A DNA stretch of 32,431 nucleotides from an uncultured Eubacteriales bacterium (GTDB lineage: Bacteria > Bacillota > Clostridia > Monoglobales > Monoglobaceae). The notes beneath the pieces are model-generated. The model saw nothing but the letters and a program-made list of their open reading frames with translations, did no database searches and was not told where the DNA came from. This document shows, piece by piece, positions 32,401 through 32,431 of this stretch. The translations under genes were made by a program, and so were the position numbers. Within the stretch, counting starts at the first letter, position 1. Every line of letters starts with the position of its first letter. The DNA lies in the NCBI GenBank assembly GCA_900542675.1, contig UQOT01000014.1:1-32431 (forward strand). The letters run 5' to 3'.

Positions 32401-32431
32401 GGATTGACTCGGAAGCCGCATCGCTCACGTC
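26438..32431 (-). CDS. Giant secreted GH3 glycosidase (beta-xylosidase/glucosidase-like) with CBM6-like and C-terminal rhodanese domains; 5' end cut off
   Basis: At least 1996 residues; the frame is still open at the right edge, so the true start and signal peptide are missing (visible start TFAAAAAAETLPYQD looks like a signal-peptide end). The GH3 N-domain has WREGIHGVARQGG, KHYAANN and the nucleophile motif FVVGDCGAWDN (Asp near 273). The GH3 C-domain (about 385-720) carries an inserted beta module. Then: a fibronectin-III-like domain (about 760-890), a Big_2-like Ig domain (about 920-1005), a helical linker, a CBM6-like domain starting IEGESADEANGAK (about 1180-1310), a glycine-rich domain (GGWGTGGGGSCTF), a TPSPSPSATP linker, a second CBM6-like domain (about 1560-1710), and a rhodanese domain (about 1905-1996; VDVRSADEFASGSIDGAVNV, active-site loop FCGSGAR, Cys near 1965). 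It probably removes xylose or glucose units from plant fibre. Confidence 0.9.
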   Translation of the reverse strand, partial: DVSDAASESIRAVETFAAAAAAETLPYQDMSLSFEERAADLVARMTLEEKAAQTRAKGGNAVSRLGVKNYYYWREGIHGVARQGGATSFPSSLAMSNTWDRNLVFDIMDITSTEARGKNNRYDLNYWNPTINLARDPRWGRNEETYGEDPYLTGEIGGNAVKGMQGTDEKYWKTITTLKHYAANNCEGERQFGTSVMNERTMREYYTRAFRDISENFNPGAVMSSYNGTTVYNNGKILESSTGQKIDYVASSANSYLINDLLRRTYGFDGFVVGDCGAWDNAYGRAPLRKKLYPDTPLDDISAPMTVSKIIEAGSSLDCNSDANGTDQVINAVNEGLITEDELDIVVYELFLARMRTGEFDSGAKYQDITSAAIETEESNLKAEEAAEKTWVMLENKNNALPLASSVQKVAVVGGYANEVILGDYSAEMDKMKQAHLVKPIDGITSEIKKINPNAEVNLIGSVSESTPLFNMKSLKLIKGSKEEAVDLTKATTVLGAQKDGTGFKNMTSSATIIIPSVNFKDVTDISIEAASFTGMPNVTVQIGYGSASQNAANVKINPTADENTYAVNKDTYNGATGGYTDTKDMYITVSASTEFTVENYKDSLDAADVIIAYAGTTTADSSESNDRKSIDLPSSQGHVQKICDVYPDKTIVALQTVGQVNVEGFKDKCAAMLWTSYNGQQQGTALGKILTGAANPSGKLSTTWYTQADLNKMPIGSAKTKIDGIDYYFTNYELDKDINNPDADYPGRTYQYYTGTPVYPFGYGKSYTSFAYSNVKASKNAADANDVIQISADITNTGSKAGEEVVQLYIAAPGAGTNGLPIKQLKNFDKIKLDAGAKQTVTFDLDISDVYFYDEAKQQNYVIPGEYTAYVGASSADTANSVKFTVSGDIDESLKNVYVIPSGITLYIATDKTGAHPNEPGNYIDAGVSVALKNDKVVTDFASSGITVTYKSGNTDVATVDENGIVKAGTKTGVTTITVIAAKSGSESVTTTFPVVTETKERMSDDKKNAYLKQLDDAYSNCLQITYLSEDWAKLDGIYKTASEFVANAVLEDNVESTVNTAIAEIRAIPKIELEEKYTVVSVNPIDIQDGVIDYDPSGIGSYTAKETAISGTITESNPCVIDLKALENGNAADGSLLWYVERIDGSSRKDASIDLYSGKLTIYENGVYKILAANYPGKKGGTLIVNANLQIEGESADEANGAKLDDKKDGASGGLCAGSTAAQWLRFDGVKLDGLADITMRVSNKDAESKLKVSMTPSDNWIIAEATAPKTGAWTTWADVKMAVNDKVLDMLTLDDNGCTSIYVQTNAANLDYIRFAYNTGELEVTNADGGKMSVSTPANLTGSTLIGAVYNDDGTINKVATGQITGETTVLEGLEEHDKTTIYAWSGLDTIKPMAGKTTKVYNKAQEAKKTVMYNFSDPNFDSFFNTAENTLQRSNLGMDNYGGWGTGGGGSCTFNGVKYTFTRSLKGGASDTMARKVFFTPQFDGVVTAFFMASTNRVMNIEQDGNVLNTAPGTGDKNVATVQANVKAGVPVYVYGGGANKTLCGVLFEGGKTAEITTPSPSPSATPVTTLDPIPEDQILAKQTIQFENYAKALDSGFKAEDLADGNKCIGTTGDGYTFYFGEQSMDNLGEISLLSCQRDDGGNVTVTFYAVDMTGIDDAAITKSLLTDANKLGTVSIIGGKDWKTYYENRLRFTDSSKLSGKKGLFVKLNTDGRYAGNHDKITLTYLKPSASSAAQELTAENDNTAVSISGDVITSVDKYTGEINTISYSKEYGSEVVFNKLVNTNGMLTAVVTDTESGKTRLITSPAGTVWMDITPTEFAESDLDNADYKINDVISVGGQTYLACDDGVLITMPPCAKCVTLKKVCDFDIKAFDYASGEDVITLVGESESTEISIIEARQSNIQKEASYELVNGGAQLVDVRSADEFASGSIDGAVNVPVDDFADWIASQPGESTIIVFCGSGARAEKAVEIAEAQGFTNIYSAGSIDNLR

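Overview
The window looks like chromosome from a Gram-positive, endospore-forming Clostridia-type Firmicute, probably an anaerobe that degrades plant polysaccharides. The signs are: sporulation genes yqfC and yqfD; the phoH-ybeY block; a long Bacillus-type SRP RNA immediately upstream of dnaX and ybaB; yqhQ next to prmC; the ruvX and DUF1292 (yrzB-like) pair; strong AGGAGG-type ribosome sites; and consensus TTGACA-17-TATAAT promoters. The large secreted proteins, including a GH3 glycosidase with carbohydrate-binding modules, suggest a gut- or plant-fibre-associated species. No rRNA, tRNA, CRISPR array, IS element or prophage structural gene was seen.

Layout. 1-2.8 kb: leftward operon yqfC-yqfD-phoH-ybeY (ybeY cut by the window edge). 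2.8-3.2 kb: non-coding, palindrome-rich spacer. 3.2-4.6 kb: DUF624 membrane protein plus a GNAT acetyltransferase. 4.7-5.6 kb: membrane-anchored polysaccharide deacetylase. 5.7-10.1 kb: leftward housekeeping block SRP RNA-dnaX-ybaB-yqhQ-prmC. 10.2-11.6 kb: small membrane and zinc-ribbon proteins. 11.7-13.7 kb: a secreted stalk-domain protein divergent from an XRE regulator. 13.8-18.7 kb: a giant alpha-2-macroglobulin-like protein lacking the thioester. 18.9-20.6 kb: lrgAB and a divergent SLOG-family gene. 20.7-23.2 kb: a second XRE regulator divergent from an AT-rich secreted NlpC/P60-like, FN3-like and C-type-lectin protein. 23.3-24.0 kb: DUF1292 gene and ruvX. 24.1-24.3 kb: a probable free-standing small RNA. 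24.4-25.9 kb: a PepD-like dipeptidase with an N-terminal hydrophobic anchor. 26.0-26.3 kb: a compact type I toxin-antitoxin locus. 26.4 kb to the end: a very large secreted GH3 protein ending in a rhodanese domain, with its N-terminus outside the window.

How the parts work together. The left third is mostly core (translation quality control, sporulation, replication, protein export). From about 10 kb onward the content is accessory and largely extracytoplasmic. Two separate loci share one design: a small XRE repressor divergent from a secreted protein, with a perfect spaced palindrome laid over the promoter. The most complete unannotated system is the type I toxin-antitoxin at 26.03-26.33 kb. 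It has a 22-residue hydrophobic peptide, a sequestered Shine-Dalgarno, a long-range 11-nt complementarity between the mRNA ends, and an antisense RNA with its own consensus promoter and terminator.
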